DNA of 64,000 nucleotides from Burkholderia anthina (GCF_001547525.1 NZ_LNJP01000004.1:124001-188000), one strand, 5' to 3'; counted from the first letter of the stretch, positions 25,400-34,858 are shown. Notes: a model not told the origin generated them from the sequence alone. Numbers and translations are program-made.

Positions 25400-26185
25400 T
25401 CACGGGTCGAGACACCGCACGCACAGCCGCTTCGCCTGGCTCGCCGGCAAGCCGCGGCACATCATCACGACCGGGCGCGCATGGCACGACGGCGCATCGG
25501 CGGACGCGGCCGGCAACGGCAGCCTGCGCGCGCGTTCGGGCGGCGTGGTCGCGGCCGCGTCCATGCGCCGCTGTCGCGCCGGCGGCGGCACGTCGCGCAC
25601 GACCGGGATCGGTTCGACGCCGCCTTCGTGCGCGTTGCGCTGCGCGCTCGCGACGACGCGGCTCACGTAGCCGCTCGAGAAGCCGGTCGTGAAGTTGCCG
25701 CTGTAGTAGCACGACAGCGCCGCGCGCAATGCGGCCTGGGCCGGGCGGCCGGTATTCGACGAGCGGGCGAAGCATTCGGTCAGGATCGCGCCGCCGGCCC
25801 GCAGGTTGCGGCACGGCTCGAACATCGTCGTTTCATCGAGCCCGTATTTCGCGAAATTGCGCTCGTTCACCTGCGCGAGCCCGACGCTGTAGCTGAAGCC
25901 GCGCGACGCGAGTTCACGCGCGGTCGCGCGCGCCTCGTCGAGCGACGCCGGCTGGCGCGCCAGGTGGCCGCCGACCACACCGATCGCATACGGATTGAAG
26001 CCCGACTCGGTGCGCACCAGCGCGGCGAGCGTATCGGGGTCGACGTTCGGCGCGCACGCGCGCGCCAGTTGCGCGAAGCCGGCGGCGCTGCCGGCCGCAT
26101 GCGCGACGCCGTGCTGCCCGCACGCGAGCGCGATCAACGCGCAAACGCATGCGGCGGCGGTTCGCAGGGCGCGTGCGCGCATCAT
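25400..26185 (-). CDS. VirB1/IagB-like lytic transglycosylase
   Basis: 261 residues. An N-terminal signal peptide (basic start, hydrophobic ALIALACG, cleavage near AHA at 30) targets it to the periplasm. The SLT fold is clear: catalytic Glu60 in LVRTESGFNPYAIG, then FSYSVGLAQVNERNFAKYGL and an ALSCYYSGN segment. It should open peptidoglycan for assembly of the secretion apparatus. The C-terminal 65 residues are Pro/Arg/Cys-rich and unlike the family. The start overlaps the sctR stop as ATGA, so it is translationally coupled to the export gate gene and occupies the place where sctS usually follows sctR. Confidence 0.93.
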   Translation of the reverse strand: MMRARALRTAAACVCALIALACGQHGVAHAAGSAAGFAQLARACAPNVDPDTLAALVRTESGFNPYAIGVVGGHLARQPASLDEARATARELASRGFSYSVGLAQVNERNFAKYGLDETTMFEPCRNLRAGGAILTECFARSSNTGRPAQAALRAALSCYYSGNFTTGFSSGYVSRVVASAQRNAHEGGVEPIPVVRDVPPPARQRRMDAAATTPPERARRLPLPAASADAPSCHARPVVMMCRGLPASQAKRLCVRCLDP

Positions 26186-26856
26186 CCGGCTCCGGCGACC
26201 CGATACGACAGCACGAGCCCGTGCACGAGCAGCGACCAGCCGTCGAGCGCGACGAACAAGAGCAGCTTGAACGGCACAGAGATCGTCGTCGGCGAGATCA
26301 TCTGCATCCCGAGCGCGAGCAGGATGTTCGCGACCAGCAGGTCGACGACGATGAACACGATATAGATCACGAAGCCGATCTGGAACGCCTTCGTCAGCTC
26401 GGCGAGCGTGAAGCTCGGCACCAGCACGAGCAGGTCGTCGTCCTTGATGCCGTCCGCGCGGTGCTTCGGCCATACCGAGGTGGCCGTGCGCACGAAGAAC
26501 TCGCGGTCGCGCTGCCGTGTATGCGACACGAGGAAATCCTTGATCGGTGGCAGCGCGGCATCGGCGAGCGCGCCGATGTCCGAAGTCGACAACTGTCCCG
26601 ACGCATCGAAGTGGCGCGCCTGCAGCGCGTCGCGGATCGACATCCCGACGGGCGCCATGATGAACAGCGACAGGATCAGCGCGATGCCGTTCAGCACGAG
26701 GTTCGGCGGCACCTGCTGGATCCCGAGCGCGGAGCGCAGCAGGCCGAGCACGACCACCAGCTTCGTGTAGCTCGTCACCATCAGCGCCGCGAACGGCGCG
26801 ATGCCGAGCGCGGCGATCACCGCGATCAGCGCGACCGGATTCGGCAGGTTGCCCAT
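26182..26856 (-). CDS. sctR: SctR export-gate membrane protein
   Basis: 224 residues, FliP/YscR family, main ring of the SctRST gate in the inner membrane. Signatures are intact: GIAPFAALMVTSYTKLVVVL near 18, LGIQQVPPNLVLNGIALIL near 43, and LVPSFTLAELTKAFQIGFVI near 145, then LLALGMQMISPTTISVPFKL in the last third. Normal length and topology. It follows sctQ by three bases and overlaps the transglycosylase. Confidence 0.98.
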   Translation of the reverse strand: MGNLPNPVALIAVIAALGIAPFAALMVTSYTKLVVVLGLLRSALGIQQVPPNLVLNGIALILSLFIMAPVGMSIRDALQARHFDASGQLSTSDIGALADAALPPIKDFLVSHTRQRDREFFVRTATSVWPKHRADGIKDDDLLVLVPSFTLAELTKAFQIGFVIYIVFIVVDLLVANILLALGMQMISPTTISVPFKLLLFVALDGWSLLVHGLVLSYRVAGAG

Positions 26857-26859
26857 CGT

Positions 26860-28017
26860 TCAGCGCTCGCGCGGCGCGGGCTGCGTCAGCGTGACCACGC
26901 GCACGCCGAGCTTCTGGCCGACCGCGATCAGATGGCCGGTGCCGATCAGCATCCCGTTCGCGACGAGATGGATCACGCTCTGGTTGATGCCTTGCTGCAG
27001 CTCGATCACGGCGCCCGGCTGCAGCGCGCTCAGCTCGCCGAGCGGCATCGACGTGGGCGGCAGCTCGAAGCGCAGGTCGACCGCGAGGCCGTCGAGCGAG
27101 CGCGGCGCGTCGGCGGACGGCGCGTCGTGCGTCGTCGGCGGCGCGGAGTCGGTGCGGGTCGGTTCCAAAGGCATCTCCCTGATTCGTTCGACGGTCAGCC
27201 GGTTGCCCGACGGCCGTCCGGTGATTTCCCACGCCGGCGCGGCCGGCAGCCGCGCGACGCACAGCAGGTTCTGCTCGTGCGCCTGCCAGCGCTCGATCGC
27301 GATGATGTCGCCGCCGACGACGTCGGCCAGCTCGGCCGTCGTCAGCTCGGTGCGGCCGATCTCGAACACGAGCGGCACGGGCAGGTTCGCGTAGGCCGCG
27401 CTTGCCGACGTGCGCGCGGCGGGCGCGGCCGCGAAGAACACGGCCAGCGCATCCGGCGCATCGAACAGCAGCGCGCCGTGGCAGCGCCACGCGGCGTCGG
27501 CGCGCCGCAGCTCGAAGCGCAGCGCGGCCGGCGACGCGTGCCAGGCCGGTGCGCCGTCGGGCGGCGGCAGCAGCTCCACGCGCTGCCGCGTCGCCGCCTG
27601 CAGTACGGCCGTGAGCGGCGCGGCGAGGTCGGCGAGCAGCGCCGCGCGGATCACGGCCGGTACGGCCGGGTCGGCCGCGTCGCCGAGCCATTCGGTTTCC
27701 GCGACCGGGTCGATCCACAGCGTGCCGGCGGCCGGGCCGACGACGAAGCGGTACGCGTGCGCGTCGGCGGCCGGCTCGGCGTCGACGCGCCAGCGCACCT
27801 CGTATGCGTGCTCGCCGAGCGTGACCGGAACGGCGCCGGTCGCGCAGTACGCGTGCGACAGCCCGCGCGCGGCGGCGGCGGACAGGCGCGGCAGGTAGGG
27901 CGACGCGTCGAGCGCGACCGCGGCCGGCGCGGCGGCCGCGGGCGGTTCGGAAGCGGCGGGCATGGCCCGGTTCGCGGCGTCGCCGGCGTCGGCATTCGTC
28001 AGGAACAGCGCAGGCAC
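26860..28017 (-). CDS. sctQ: SctQ C-ring/sorting-platform protein
   Basis: 385 residues. The C-terminal 80 residues form a SpoA (FliN-like) domain: LDGLAVDLRFELPPTSMPLG and VIELQQGINQSVIHLVANG with a following GTGHLIAVGQKLGVRV. A second, weaker SpoA-like region lies at about 215-285. The N-terminal 200 residues are Ala-rich and divergent, as usual. The cytosolic protein builds pods that hold SctK and SctL and receive substrates. It is the first structural gene of the - strand operon; the regulator gene lies 435 bases upstream on the same strand. Confidence 0.92.
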   Translation of the reverse strand: MPALFLTNADAGDAANRAMPAASEPPAAAAPAAVALDASPYLPRLSAAAARGLSHAYCATGAVPVTLGEHAYEVRWRVDAEPAADAHAYRFVVGPAAGTLWIDPVAETEWLGDAADPAVPAVIRAALLADLAAPLTAVLQAATRQRVELLPPPDGAPAWHASPAALRFELRRADAAWRCHGALLFDAPDALAVFFAAAPAARTSASAAYANLPVPLVFEIGRTELTTAELADVVGGDIIAIERWQAHEQNLLCVARLPAAPAWEITGRPSGNRLTVERIREMPLEPTRTDSAPPTTHDAPSADAPRSLDGLAVDLRFELPPTSMPLGELSALQPGAVIELQQGINQSVIHLVANGMLIGTGHLIAVGQKLGVRVVTLTQPAPRER

Positions 28018-28452
28018 GGCGGGATCGGGGCGGATTCGGCGTTGGTTCGACGGGTTGTTCTGGGGCCGGCGGCGCCGAGGGGCGCGCGGCTGCTGCGTCG
28101 ATTGTAGGGACGGCGATGGCCGCGTGCCGCGCCGGAATCCGTAGTCGCGTCCATCGCGCGGAGACGGCGGGAGCGGGACGCTACGAAGCGTGACGAAGTG
28201 CGGTGGAAGGCGGTGGAGGGCGATGAAGGGCGATGAAGGGGCGGAGGCGAGGGCGGGCGCTCAAAGGCAACCGCTCAAAGGCAACCGCTCAAAGGCAACC
28301 GCTCAAAGGCAACCGCCGCCCGGAGGCGGCGGTCGGGGCGCGACTGGCTGGCGGGCCGGGCGGCGTGCAGGCCGCGAAGGGCTGCGAATCCGCGCGGCGC
28401 GGTGGGGAGGCGTGGCCGGCGCGCCGCGAACGGGCGGCGCGCGGCTGAAACG
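28018..28452. other. Intergenic region between the regulator gene and sctQ
   Basis: 435 bases without a credible gene. It contains short tandem repeats: CGATGAAGGG twice at 28221-28240, two copies of a CGGTGGAAGG-like unit before them, and the four 14-bp units listed separately. The region is the likely leader or promoter of sctQ; no consensus promoter is evident. Confidence 0.45.
28259..28314. repeat. Four tandem 14-bp repeats (GCTCAAAGGCAACC)
   Basis: Four perfect head-to-tail copies of GCTCAAAGGCAACC at 28259, 28273, 28287 and 28301. The copies are identical, which suggests recent slippage. They lie upstream of sctQ and downstream of the regulator, outside any gene. The copy number could vary between strains and change spacing in the sctQ leader. 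Confidence 0.9.
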
Positions 28453-28851
28453 TTATGCGTAGTCGGCGGCCATCGCGGGTTGCGGCGCCGCGCGTACGAT
28501 CGGCGCCGCGTCGTGGCGCTCGACGTGCGTCATCGCCGCACCGAACAGCACGAGGCGATAACCGACCGCGTAGATCGGGATGATCCGCAGGTTCTTGTCG
28601 TGTTCGAGCTGCAGTTTCGAACGGATCCGCGAGATATGGGTGTCGAGCGTGCGCGACGACACGCCGAGCTCGCGGCCCCACACGGCTTCCTGGATTGCCT
28701 GCCGCGGCACGATCTTGTTCATGTTGTCGAGCAGGAATTCGACGACGTCGAATTCGCGCGGCGTCACGTCGACGACCTTGTCGTCGATTTCGATCGTGCG
28801 GCGGACGAAGTTGATTTTTATGTTGTCGATGTACAGGTATTTGCAATCCAT
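28453..28851 (-). CDS. OmpR-type winged-helix regulator lacking a receiver domain
   Basis: 132 residues. The whole protein is essentially one OmpR/PhoB winged helix: VDVTPREFDVVEFLLDN, then VPRQAIQEAVWGRE, the recognition helix SSRTLDTHISRIRSKLQLEH, and IIPIYAVGYRLVLFG. There is no receiver domain and no phosphorylatable Asp; the start MDCKYLYIDNIKI begins just before the DNA-binding fold. A start 43 codons earlier is possible but adds only Pro/Arg-rich sequence. Adjacent to the sctQ operon and probably its regulator, by analogy with ToxR/HilA-like and HrpG-like activators. Activity would have to be set by level or a partner protein. Confidence 0.88.
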   Translation of the reverse strand: MDCKYLYIDNIKINFVRRTIEIDDKVVDVTPREFDVVEFLLDNMNKIVPRQAIQEAVWGRELGVSSRTLDTHISRIRSKLQLEHDKNLRIIPIYAVGYRLVLFGAAMTHVERHDAAPIVRAAPQPAMAADYA

Positions 28852-29074
28852 GGTGGCCCTCGCATGTCCGTAAAGGAGTGTTTGCGGGTCCTGTGCTGCA
28901 ACTTCCGGGCCAGGGGCGGGATCGTCACGGGGTGGCGGCCGCGCGTAGCGGCGCAGAGGGCCTGGCAGCCTTGAATTCAAAAGAATTTTTAACGGGAAGC
29001 GTCGGGCAGACGATGAAAGGGCCGGATCGACGGTGAAGGATTGTTACGTAGCATCGGCGCGCCGACGTTACGGG

Positions 29075-29093
29075 CGTTACGTCTGACGTAACG
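29075..29093. promoter_or_regulatory. Perfect palindrome CGTTACGT-CTG-ACGTAACG
   Basis: Two eight-base arms separated by three bases form a perfect inverted repeat about 225 bases upstream of the T3SS regulator start. Two more GTTACG half sites lie within 35 bases upstream of it. The arrangement fits a dimeric regulator binding site. The cognate protein is unknown; the downstream winged-helix regulator itself is one candidate. Confidence 0.5.
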
Positions 29094-29146
29094 TGGGAGA
29101 GGGGATGGTTTACGGGGGCGGGCTGGATGATGGTTCAGCCAGATAA

Positions 29147-29240
29147 CGAACCCTACATCGAACTCTACCGGGTTTGCCTTATTTTGTTTTTAAATCAATG
29201 GGTTGTATGAACTTCCCGCCGACATCGAACCCTACATCGA
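29147..29240. repeat. Pair of 15-bp direct repeats (CGAACCCTACATCGA)
   Basis: CGAACCCTACATCGA occurs at 29147-29161 and again at 29226-29240, 79 bases apart, between the iorB stop and the T3SS regulator. The copies are identical over 15 bases. They may be regulator sites or the trace of a small duplication; no function can be read from the sequence. Confidence 0.6.
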
Positions 29241-29298
29241 CAGCGGCGCCGGCCACGGGGCATGCCCCGCCCGCGGCCGGCGCGCTATCGCATCGGGA

Positions 29299-31509
29299 TC
29301 AAGCCTTCGCGCCATCCGCCGAATCGAACGGCAGCACGTAATGCCGCTTGCCCGTCGCCGCGAAGATCGCGTTCGCGACGGCCGGCCCGACCGGCGCGAC
29401 GCCCGGCTCGCCGACCCCGGTCGGCGCCTCCGCCGACGGCACGATATGCACCTCGACCTTCGGCATCTCGGCCATCCGCAGCACGTGGTAGCCGTCGAAG
29501 TTGCGCTGCTCGACCTGCCCGTCCTTCAGCGTGATCGCGCTGTGCATCGCCGCGCCGAGCCCGAACCCGATGCCGCCTTCCATCTGCGCGGCGACGATGT
29601 CGGGATTGATCGCGATCCCGCAGTCGACCGCGCACACCACGCGCTCGACCTTCACCTTGCCGTCCGCGTCGACCGACACCTCGGCCACTTGCGCGACATA
29701 GCTCTTGAACGCCTCGGCCACCGCAATCCCGCGCCCGCGCCCCTTCGGCAGCGGCTTGGCCGGATCCCAGCCGGCCTTCTGCGCGGCCAGCTCCAGCACC
29801 GCGCGCATGCGCGGCTCCTTCGCGAGCAGGTCCCGGCGGAACGCGTACGGGTCCTTGCCGGCCGCGTGCGCGGCTTCGTCGATGAACGCCTCGACCGCGT
29901 AGGCCGTGTGCGAGCTGCCGACCACGCGCCACCACAGCACGGGTACGCCCGTCTTCGCGGTGGTGAGTTCGACCGACACGTTCGGCACCGCGTACGGCAG
30001 GTTCGCCGCGCCCTCGACCGACGTCGCATCGATCCCGTTCTTGACCATGAACGCCTCGAACGGCGTGCCGGCGAGGATCGACTGGCCGACGATCCGGTGA
30101 CGCCAGCCCACCAGCCGGCCGTCCGCGGTCAGGCCCGCGTCGAGCTTGTGGAAGTACATCGGCCGGTAGAAGCCGCCCTGGATGTCGTCCTCGCGCGTCC
30201 ATTGCAGCTTGACGGGCTTGCCGTCCGCGCCGAGCGCCTTCGCGATCGACACGGCCTCGACCACGTAATCCGACCACGCGTTCGCGCGCCGGCCGAAGCT
30301 GCCGCCCGCATACAGCGTGTGGATTTTCACCTGCTCGGGCTTCAGTCCGGCGACCTTGGCCGCGTTGCCCTGGTCGACCGTCTGGAACTGGTCGCCGGCC
30401 CAGATCTCGCAACTGTTCGCCGTCAGCTTGACGACCGCATCGAGCGGCTCCATCGGCGCATGCGCGAGATACGGGAATTCGTACGTCGCGCTGATCTTGC
30501 GCGCCGCGCCCGCGATCGCCGCATCGGCATCGCCGTCCTTGCGCGCGGACGCGCCCGGCCTCTCCGCGAGTTGCCGGTATTCGCGCATGATCTCGTCCGA
30601 GCCGCGCTTTTCCGCCTTCGTTTCGTCCCAGTCGACCTTCAGCGCGTCGCGGCCTTGTTTCGCGGCCCAGAAGCCCGTCGCGACGACCGCGACGCCGCCC
30701 GGCACCTGCACGACCGAGACGACGCCCGGCACGGCCTTCGCGGCTGTCGCGTCGAACGATTTCACCGTCGCGCCGAAGCGCGGCGGCCGCTGCAGCAGCG
30801 CGACGCGCATGCCGGGGAACGTCGTGTCGAGCGTGAATTGCGCGGTGCCGTTCGATTTGGCCGACCCGTCGACGCGCGGAATGCGATGGCCGATCAGCTT
30901 GAAATCGGCCGGCTGCTTCAGCGTGACCTTGTCGGGCACGGGCAGCTTCGACGCATCGGCGACGAGCGCGCCGTACGTGGCCGTCTTGCCGCTCTTCGCG
31001 TGCGTGACGACGCCGTTGGCGGTGGTCAGCTCGCCGGCCGGCACCTTCCAGCGGGCCGCCGCGGCCGACACGAGCATCGCGCGCGCCTTGCCGCCCGCTT
31101 CGCGCAGTTGCTGCCACGAGTTCGCCATGGCCGAGCTGCCGCCCGTGCCCTGCATCGTGCCGAACGCGAGGTTCGCATAGCGCTTCGCATCGGCCGGCGC
31201 GCTTTCGACGCGCACGCTCGACCAGTCGGCGTCGAGCTCCTCGGCGACGATCGTCGCGATGCCTGTATACGCGCCCTGGCCCATTTCGACGTGCTTCGCG
31301 ATGACCGTGACGGCGCCGTCGGGCGTGATGCGCAGGAACGCATTCGGCGCGAATTCGCCGGCGGGGGCGGTGGCGGCGAGCGCGCGGCGGCCGAGGCCGG
31401 CCCAGTCGAAGCCGATCGTCAGGCTGACGGCGGCGGTTGCCCCCGCGGCTTTCAGGAACGTGCGGCGCGACGGGCGCACCGAACCGGTATTGTCGAGTTC
31501 GATCGTCAT
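29299..31509 (-). CDS. iorB: Molybdopterin-binding large subunit, isoquinoline 1-oxidoreductase/aldehyde oxidase type
   Basis: 736 residues. A twin-arginine signal is at the start ([17 protein letters not shown]), so the enzyme is exported folded to the periplasm. The xanthine-oxidase-family fold is clear: [20 protein letters not shown] with [20 protein letters not shown], repeated molybdopterin-binding blocks ([18 protein letters not shown] near 420), and a C-terminal [14 protein letters not shown] region. The MGQG motif and single-polypeptide large subunit are typical of the IorB class. The start at 31509 lies just after the iorA stop; longer readings into iorA are out of place. It pairs with IorA below. 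The substrate (aldehyde or N-heterocycle) is not determinable. Confidence 0.92.
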   Translation of the reverse strand: MTIELDNTGSVRPSRRTFLKAAGATAAVSLTIGFDWAGLGRRALAATAPAGEFAPNAFLRITPDGAVTVIAKHVEMGQGAYTGIATIVAEELDADWSSVRVESAPADAKRYANLAFGTMQGTGGSSAMANSWQQLREAGGKARAMLVSAAAARWKVPAGELTTANGVVTHAKSGKTATYGALVADASKLPVPDKVTLKQPADFKLIGHRIPRVDGSAKSNGTAQFTLDTTFPGMRVALLQRPPRFGATVKSFDATAAKAVPGVVSVVQVPGGVAVVATGFWAAKQGRDALKVDWDETKAEKRGSDEIMREYRQLAERPGASARKDGDADAAIAGAARKISATYEFPYLAHAPMEPLDAVVKLTANSCEIWAGDQFQTVDQGNAAKVAGLKPEQVKIHTLYAGGSFGRRANAWSDYVVEAVSIAKALGADGKPVKLQWTREDDIQGGFYRPMYFHKLDAGLTADGRLVGWRHRIVGQSILAGTPFEAFMVKNGIDATSVEGAANLPYAVPNVSVELTTAKTGVPVLWWRVVGSSHTAYAVEAFIDEAAHAAGKDPYAFRRDLLAKEPRMRAVLELAAQKAGWDPAKPLPKGRGRGIAVAEAFKSYVAQVAEVSVDADGKVKVERVVCAVDCGIAINPDIVAAQMEGGIGFGLGAAMHSAITLKDGQVEQRNFDGYHVLRMAEMPKVEVHIVPSAEAPTGVGEPGVAPVGPAVANAIFAATGKRHYVLPFDSADGAKA

Positions 31510-31511
31510 GG

Positions 31512-31973
31512 TCAGGCTCCCAGCGTCGCGGCCGCATCGTGGATCGCGGCCCGGATGCGGGCGTAGGTCGCACAGCGGCAGAGGTTGCCGTTCATCGCGG
31601 CATCGATGTCCGCGTCGGTCGGCTTCGGGTTCTGTTCGAGCAAGGCGGTGGCCGACATGATCTGGCCGGACTGGCAATAGCCGCACTGCGGCACCTGGAG
31701 CTTGACCCACGCGGCCTGCACGGCCTGCGCGGGCTTGCTTTGCAGGCCTTCGATCGTCGTGACGTGCTTGCCCGCGATGCCGGCGAGCGGCAGCACGCAC
31801 GAGCGGACGGCCTGGCCTTCGAGATGCACCGTGCATGCGCCGCACTGCGCCATGCCGCAGCCGAATTTCGTGCCGGTCAGTCCCGCGTGTTCGCGAATCG
31901 CCCAGAGGACGGGCATCGACGGATCGGCGTCGAGCGTGACGTTCTTGCCGTTCAGGACAAACGAGGTAGGCAT
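31512..31973 (-). CDS. iorA: [2Fe-2S] small subunit of the IorAB-type oxidoreductase
   Basis: 153 residues, full length. A plant-type [2Fe-2S] site has Cys39, Cys44, Cys47 and Cys59 ([19 protein letters not shown]), and a second cluster in the helical domain is marked by CGYCQSGQ and [12 protein letters not shown]. It passes electrons from the molybdenum site in IorB. The gene starts the iorA-iorB operon, with two bases between the genes, and is divergent from the AraC-type regulator at 32154. Confidence 0.95.
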   Translation of the reverse strand: MPTSFVLNGKNVTLDADPSMPVLWAIREHAGLTGTKFGCGMAQCGACTVHLEGQAVRSCVLPLAGIAGKHVTTIEGLQSKPAQAVQAAWVKLQVPQCGYCQSGQIMSATALLEQNPKPTDADIDAAMNGNLCRCATYARIRAAIHDAAATLGA

Positions 31974-32054
31974 TTTTATGTCTCCATGGGGAAAACCCGC
32001 CTTACGGGCAGGTTAGCCGGGAGTGTGCGCGAGCAGCCGCTTTTTGCGTCTACC

Positions 32055-32088
32055 CAATCCTGCAAATTTATTGAACAATCCTGCAAAT
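32055..32088. promoter_or_regulatory. 21-bp-phased direct repeat CAATCCTGCAAAT, likely AraC-type operator
   Basis: CAATCCTGCAAAT is repeated at 32055-32067 and 32076-32088, giving exactly 21 bases from copy to copy, two turns of the helix. It lies in the 180-base gap between divergent iorA and the AraC-family gene. AraC-family proteins typically bind two direct half sites with this phasing, so it probably controls iorAB, the regulator, or both. Confidence 0.65.
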
Positions 32089-32153
32089 CCCCGCCACGCC
32101 GCGAGCCGTTTCGCTATGCTCGCGCGACACGGGAAATCATTCGAGGATGCGTC

Positions 32154-33077
32154 ATGGACATGACCGATATCGTCGCGTCGCGCGAATCCGGCCGGCGCGA
32201 ACTGGCGTCGCTGATCGGCCGCTTCGCGCCGGCCGACGGCTCGCATTCGACGGCCGTACCGGGCCTGATGCTGCATCGGCACACGCGGCCGGTCGACCTC
32301 GGCTGCGGCGTGTCGCGCGCCGCGCTGGTGATCGCCGCGCAGGGCGCGAAGCGCGTGATCGTGGCCGGCCAGGCATACGAATACGACACCCAGAATTGCC
32401 TGATTACGTCGATCGACTTGCCGATCCTGTCGCGCGTGACGCGTGCAACGCCGGAGGCGCCGTACCTGTGCCTGTCGCTGACGCTCGATCCGCAGCGCAT
32501 CGTCGAGCTCGCGGCCGAGATGCGGCTGCCGGAGCCCGAAGCCGGCCCGGAAGGCGAGGGAATCGCGCTCGCCGAGCTGACGCCGCCGCTGCTCGATGCG
32601 GCGTTGAGACTGCTGCGGCTGCTCGATACGCCGGCCGACATCGCGGTCGTCGCGCCGCTGATCGAGAAGGAAGTGCTGTACCGGCTGATGACGAGCGGGC
32701 AGGGCACGCGGCTGCGGCACATGGCGATCGCCGGCAGCCAGACGCACCGGATCGCGCGTGCGATCGAATGGATCCGCGATCACTTCGCGGAGCCGATGCG
32801 CGTCGAGTCGCTCGCTCAGGCGGTCAACATGAGCGTGTCGTCGCTGCACCATCATTTCAAGCACGTGACGACGCTGAGCCCGCTGCAGTACCAGAAGCAG
32901 CTGCGGCTGCACGAGGCGCGGCGGCTGCTGCTGCGGCAGGGCGGCGACGTCGGGTCGGTGGCGGCCGTCGTCGGCTACGAAAGCGCGTCGCAGTTCAGCC
33001 GCGAATATAGCCGGCTGTTCGGCGCGCCGCCGATGCGCGACGTCGTGCATCTGCGGAAGAAGGAGCTGCTCGGCTGA
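32154..33077 (+). CDS. AraC-family transcriptional regulator
   Basis: 307 residues. The N-terminal 190 residues match the AraC_N type found beside dehydrogenase and oxidoreductase genes (CGVSRAALVIAAQGAKRVIV, then a LSRVTRATPEAPYLCLSLTL strand region). The C-terminal pair of helix-turn-helices is clear: MRVESLAQAVNMSVSSLHHH and GGDVGSVAAVVGYESASQFS with REYSRLFGAPP. Divergent from iorAB across a phased direct repeat, so the likely job is aldehyde- or substrate-dependent control of that operon. The inducer is unknown. Confidence 0.92.
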   Translation: MDMTDIVASRESGRRELASLIGRFAPADGSHSTAVPGLMLHRHTRPVDLGCGVSRAALVIAAQGAKRVIVAGQAYEYDTQNCLITSIDLPILSRVTRATPEAPYLCLSLTLDPQRIVELAAEMRLPEPEAGPEGEGIALAELTPPLLDAALRLLRLLDTPADIAVVAPLIEKEVLYRLMTSGQGTRLRHMAIAGSQTHRIARAIEWIRDHFAEPMRVESLAQAVNMSVSSLHHHFKHVTTLSPLQYQKQLRLHEARRLLLRQGGDVGSVAAVVGYESASQFSREYSRLFGAPPMRDVVHLRKKELLG

Positions 33078-34033
33078 CGGGCGGCCGGCCCGTTGCCGCT
33101 CGTCAATTCGCGACGACCGTTGCCTGGCGGAATGCCGGCGCTGCGCTCCGGTTTCACTGACGACCCCGTCGATGCCTGAACGACGCAAGCATCGATCGGT
33201 GGCGATCTTCATCGGCTTTTCACCGACACGCCGATTGGCGTGCGGCCGCTGCCGCGCATTGACCGTTCGGTATGTACGTTCGTGTTTCGCGCGTACATGG
33301 TGGGGGCAGTGACGCGTCCGTGTCGGTCGCAGGATCGATGCGGTCCGATAGGACGAGATGCGCGATAAACCAGGCTGTTGCGAGATTGGCGACGTGAGCA
33401 CCGTTTTGAATCGGCACGTTTCAGTGATGAGAATCAAGCGGATGGTGGATCGAATATGTCGCTTCAATGAATGACCCGTCGGTGCGCCATGGATGAAAGG
33501 CGAATCGAATGGAAATGAAAAAATGATGCGCCCGTTTTTGCCAGGATCGCATGTTTTTCCTTTTAAATTTTTACGGCCGCAACGCGCCGGACGGCAGCAT
33601 TCTCGCTGCATGATCGTGTGGCTATTCTCACGGATGAATCAAATCCGTTTCCCAATTCAGAGTGAATCGGCGTTCCGGCCGTATCGGCGGCCATTCGGCG
33701 TCGGGCATCGAGCGACTGAATCCGCGTTGTCCTGCGTCATGGAAGGTTTGCCGGCATGCTGCAACACGCGGTTTGCCGGCGCAAGCGCGTGAACCACCGG
33801 CGCTGTCGCGAAATGCTTCTCAACTATGAAACAACCGTTCGCAGGGGTGTCCGGCGTGCCTTGGCGCGCCGAATTCGTCCGTCAAATCAGCGCATTGCGT
33901 CGCATTGTTCAAGGATCACTGCCGCGAGCGTCCCGTTATCGCGATACATTCGTGAAACAAAAAATGCCGTTCCCGGCGAAATGATCAGGCCTGGCGGCTG
34001 TTTTCGGTGCGTAATGCTCGGTGGAATATCGCA

Positions 34034-34048
34034 TGGCATGCGGTTTGC
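34034..34048 (+). promoter_or_regulatory. Candidate sigma-54 (-24/-12) promoter
   Basis: TGGCATGCGGTTTGC fits the consensus TGGCAC-N5-TTGC, with GG and GC separated by exactly ten bases. It points to the + strand, toward the cluster of exported proteins, and a sigma-54 activator gene lies downstream at 38842. The distance to the first gene (about 900 bases) is long, so it may instead drive a non-coding RNA. Confidence 0.4.
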
Positions 34049-34858
34049 GACACAGGACGCACCGGCGAGCGGTCGACACGATGCAACAACGATGTGGGGG
34101 CGGCCAGTTCGTCATAAGCCAGTCGGGGAAGCGGCGATGAACACTATAAGCAGTGGCTTGATCCGCGCGTTTCTTGCGCACCATAGGGGTAGTCGGAATG
34201 ATCGGGGTAGCGCTTGCGACGCAGTGCCAGCGTCGTCGGTCGCGCCTTGCCGATTTCGCGCCCTCCGCGCGCGCCGCGTGCTGGAGCGGTTGCCGTTGCG
34301 CGCCGCAACCCGGCGACAGCGGTGCTCGACTTCATCGAGCGTTCCCGGATGGGCCACGCTGTTCGTGCCGGACAGCGCGCCGATTCCACTTCAACCGTGC
34401 AGCGCCGTTTCGATCGCGCCGGGCCAGTGCCGGCGCCGGCCGGACTAGATCGAACGCGCGTCGGCCGGATTATCCGGAAGGTCTTTCTTCGTCAGCTCAG
34501 GGAGCAGACATGTCGTCTGGCTGCAATGCAGGCCCGTTATCGCCCGGCTAAAGGGCATATGCGGAACGGGTGCTGCATTTTGCGGTATTAAATACATTCT
34601 CGAATTTTCAATTCGGAAAGCGGGTGCCGGTTTGGGCGTCGCTTTTGGATGGGGTATTGAAAATCGCGAGCCGGAAGGATGTGCGCGTCGTTCCGGTTGA
34701 TGTAATCATGGGCGTTTCAAGAGCGTATCAATGCTCATAAAAATAATAGAAAACACCTACGCATAAATTTTGGAAAAATTGAAAACATAAAACTAGACTT
34801 CGGCTGGCCAAAAATAAATGCGAAGGTTTGCAATTCGATAATGATTTCCCAATTTGAT

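Larger units (their letters stand above)
28852..29298. other. Regulatory region upstream of the T3SS regulator
   Basis: 447 bases with no gene. GC content is lower around 28975-29000 and 29170-29200 (ATTTTGTTTTTAAATCAATG). It holds the GTTACG palindrome listed separately, a further GTTACGTA at 29043 and CGTTACGGG near 29066, and a 15-bp direct repeat. Probably the promoter and operator region of the regulator at 28453-28851. Confidence 0.45.

Noticed and set aside
28259-28314. Possible CRISPR array
   Set aside because: Units are directly adjacent 14-mers with no spacers and no cas genes are nearby.
29203-31566. A 787-codon open frame on the + strand opposite iorB
   Set aside because: Shadow frame; the - strand encodes a clear molybdenum hydroxylase.
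33756-34448. A 230-codon open frame in the gene-free region
   Set aside because: No codon bias, no Shine-Dalgarno site and no protein-like pattern.
34810-34840. A sigma-54 promoter at TGGCCAAAAATAAATGC close to the first exported-protein gene
   Set aside because: GG and GC are separated by twelve bases where the promoter needs ten.
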